Source of the DNA: Aptenodytes patagonicus
Taxonomy: Eukaryota; Chordata; Aves; Sphenisciformes; Spheniscidae
Direction: 5' to 3'
DNA: 64,000 nucleotides
Assembly (NCBI RefSeq): GCF_965638725.1
Contig: NC_134950.1
Span: forward strand, 81,456,657 to 81,520,656
Shown: piece by piece, positions 61,825 through 64,000 of the stretch
Layout of the letters: every line of letters begins with the position of its first letter
How positions within the stretch are numbered: position 1 is the stretch's first letter
Program-made: the position numbers and the translations under genes
Notes under the pieces: generated by a model
Databases searched by the model: none
What the model was told of the DNA's origin: nothing
What the model saw: the letters and a program-made list of their open reading frames with translations, nothing else

Positions 61825-63822
61825 ATAGAATCATAGAATCATAGAATGATTAAGGTTGGAAAAGACCTCTAAGATCATCGAGTCCAACTGTCAACCCAAC
61901 ACCACCATGCCCACTAAACCATCTCCTTAAGTGCCTCATCTACACGTCTTTTAAATACTTCCAGGGATGGGGACTCAACCACTTCCCTCGGCACCCTCTT
62001 CCAATGTTTAACCACTCTTTCAGTAAAGAAATTTTTCCTCACGTCCAGTCTAAACCTCCCCTGGCGCAACTTGAGGCCATTTCCTCTCATCCTATCGCTA
62101 GTTACTTGGGAGAAGAGACCGACACCCACCTCGCTACAACCTCCTTTCAGGTAGCTGTAGAGAGCGATGAGGTCTCCCCTCAGCCTCCTTTTCTCCAGGC
62201 TAAACAACCCCAGTTCCCTCAGCCGCTCCTCAGAAGACTTGTTCTCCAGACCCCTCACCAGCCTCGTTGCCCTTCTCTGGACACGCTCCAGCACCTCGAC
62301 ATCCTTCTTGTAGTGAGGGCCCCAAAACTGAACACAGTATTCGAGGTGCGGCCTCACCAGTGCCGAGTACAGGGGCACAATCACTTCCCTGCTCCTGCTG
62401 GCCACACTATTTCTGATACAGGCCAGGATGCCATTGGCCTTCTTGGCCGCCTGGGCACACTGCCGGCTCATGTTCAGCCGGCTGTCGACCAGCACCCCCA
62501 GGTCCTTTTCCGACAGGCAGCTTTCCAGCCACTCTTCCCCAAGCCTGTAGTGCTGCATGGGGTTGTTGTGGCCGAAGTGCAGGACCCGGCACTTGGCCTT
62601 GTTGAATCTCATACAGTTGGCCTGGGCCCATCGATCCAGCCTGTCCAGGTCCCTCTGCAGAGCCTTCCTACCCTCGAGCAGATCAACACTCCCGCCCAAC
62701 TTGGTGTCATCTGCAAACTGACTGAGGGTGCACTCGATCCCCTCATCCAGATCATTGATAAAGATATTGAACAAGACCGGCCCCAAAACTGAGCCCTGGG
62801 GAACACCGCTCGTGACCGGCCGCCAACTGGATTGAACTCCATTCACCACAACTCTCTGGGTCCGGCCGTCCAGCCAGTTTTTGACCCAGCGCAGAGTCCA
62901 CCTGTCTAAGCCGTGAGCCGCCAGCTTCTCTAGGAGAATGCTATGGGAGACGGTGTCAAAGGCCTTACTGAAGTCCAGGTAGACCACATCCACAGCCTTT
63001 CCCTCATCCACTAGGCGGGTCACCTGGTCATAGAAGGAGATCAGGTTGGTCAAGCAGGACCTGCCTCTCATGAACCTGTGCTGGCTGGGCCTGATGCCCT
63101 GGTTGTCCTGCACATGCCTTGTGAGCACCCTCAAGATGAACCGCTCCATAATCTTCCCCGGCACTGAGGTCAGGCTGACAGGCCTGTAGTTCCCCAGATC
63201 CTCCTTCCGGCCCTTCTTGTAGATGGGCATCACCTTGGCAAGCCTCCAGTCGTCCAGGACCTCCCCAGTTAGCCAGGACTGCTGATAAATGATGGAGAGT
63301 GGCTTGGCAAGCTCCTCCGCCAGCTCCCTCAGCACTCTCGGGTGGATCCCATCCGGCCCCATAGACTTGTGAGCGTCCAGGTGGCGTAGCAGGTCGTTGA
63401 CTGCTTCCTCTTGGATTATGGGGGGTTCATCCTGCTCGCCGTCCCCGTCTTCCAGCTCAGGGGGCTGAGTACCCTGAGGATAACTGGTCTGCCTGTTAAA
63501 GACTGAGGCAAAGAAGGCATTGAGTACCTCAGCCTTTTCCTCATCCTCGGTGACAATGTTCCCCCCTGCATCCAATAAAGGATGGAGATTCTCCTTGGCT
63601 CTCTTCTTGTCATTAATATATTTGTAAAAACATTTTTTGTTGTCTCTAATGACAGCGGCCAGATTGCGTTCCAGCTGGGCTTTTGCCTTTCTCATTTCCT
63701 CTCTGCACGACCTAACGAGATCCCTGTACTCTTCTTGAGTCGCCTGCCCCTTCTTCCACAAGCGGTAAACTCTCCTTTTTTTCCTGAGTCCCAGCAAGAG
63801 CTTCCCGTTCAGCCAGGCCGGT
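61825..63822 (-). mobile_element. CR1 LINE with intact RT frame, inserted in ERVL RNase H
   Basis: The low end has the CR1 octamer terminus (61825-61850). The minus frame is open from 63822 to the stop at about 61914. It covers the linker after the endonuclease, the RT ([27 protein letters not shown] near 62706-62720) and the full C-terminal tail. It is 5'-truncated at 63822 within the sequence corresponding to AWLNG, just after the endonuclease. The protein is very close to the CR1 at 5307-7640, with only scattered differences. The host ERVL RNase H continues on both sides, and ATCT occurs on both flanks (61820-61823 and 63842-63845), a possible short target duplication. Confidence 0.93.
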
Positions 63823-64000
63823 AATCCATACATTCAAACCCATCTTGCCACAATGCGGCAGCCCAGATGGGTTTGTTTCTGTGCTGCCAGTTGCTCTGTT
63901 TCCATGGCTGCAACCACCCCCACAGGGCATTTGCCACCATCCATGAGTCAGTATAGAGATAGAGCACTGGCCACTTTGCTCGGTCAGCAGTATCTAAAGC
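63823..64000 (-). pseudogene. pol: ERVL pol: RNase H, part upstream of the CR1 insertion
   Basis: The minus strand shows LYTDSWMVANALWGWL, which contains the third RNase H aspartate, then AAALWQD. After WQD come about 22 bp that fit neither the ERVL frame nor the CR1, directly before the CR1 5' junction. The RNase H frame resumes on the other side of the CR1 with AAWVEN. Confidence 0.85.

Larger units (their letters stand above)
59775..64000 (-). mobile_element. ERVL-type provirus, 3' half, interrupted by CR1
   Basis: On the minus strand the order is RNase H (64000-63823), an inserted CR1, the rest of RNase H, the integrase zinc finger, the integrase core and C-terminus, a spacer, a purine-rich tract and the 3' LTR. 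No env is seen between pol and LTR, as expected for ERVL. The 5' part continues past the right edge. Pol has several stops and frame changes, so this copy is dead. Confidence 0.9.

Noticed and set aside
1..64000. CRISPR array, bacterial operons or plasmid features
   Set aside because: The window is vertebrate genomic DNA; no spaced direct repeats or bacterial gene arrangement are present.

Overview
The window is vertebrate, and the repeat content points to a bird (probably Neoaves; species not determinable). Three pieces of evidence support this. There are three CR1 LINE copies ending in the avian ATTCTATG-type octamer. There are two copies of a familiar avian ERVL LTR. There is also an alpharetrovirus-like endogenous retrovirus. 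The only host gene exon I can recognise is the first coding exon of ANKRD33B, inside a strong CpG island.

Layout: 1-5306 is the 3' part of an ERV on + (dUTPase-protease, RT-RNase H, integrase, a small Cys-rich/basic ORF pair, env, polypurine tract, 345-bp LTR). It has inserted into a minus-strand CR1 whose endonuclease-RT ORF occupies 5307 to about 7640. About 7650-14361 is gene-free, with a short CR1 3' end at 14362-15082 (-). About 15083-27200 is gene-free flank with two probable MIR/CORE-SINE-like remnants. The CpG island (about 27230-28760) holds ANKRD33B coding exon 1 (28109-28537, +) with a clear GTGAGC donor. From 28538 onward the sequence behaves as a long intron 1; I found no second exon. 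It carries an inverted pair of poly(A)-ended repeats (30251-30437 and 31275-31473) and a solo ERVL LTR with 5-bp target duplications (41232-41809). The last 4.2 kb is the 3' half of an ERVL provirus (-) with a 3' LTR at 59775-60343. Its RNase H region is split by another CR1 (about 61825-63822, -).

The ERV at the left edge is the most interesting element. Its protease-RT junction looks like an alphaviral-style -1 frameshift site of the retroviral alpharetrovirus type, with a downstream stem. Its env transmembrane subunit has the alpharetrovirus hallmark of two cysteines 36 codons apart around an internal fusion segment. It also carries a dUTPase, which exogenous avian leukosis/sarcoma viruses lack. 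It is defective: there is a stop in the integrase zinc finger, a D-to-E change in the integrase catalytic triad, and an env stop before the membrane anchor.

All identifications come from reading motifs; no database search was possible. Repeat family names, the host gene symbol and intron assignments are from knowledge of the families and should be read with the stated confidence.
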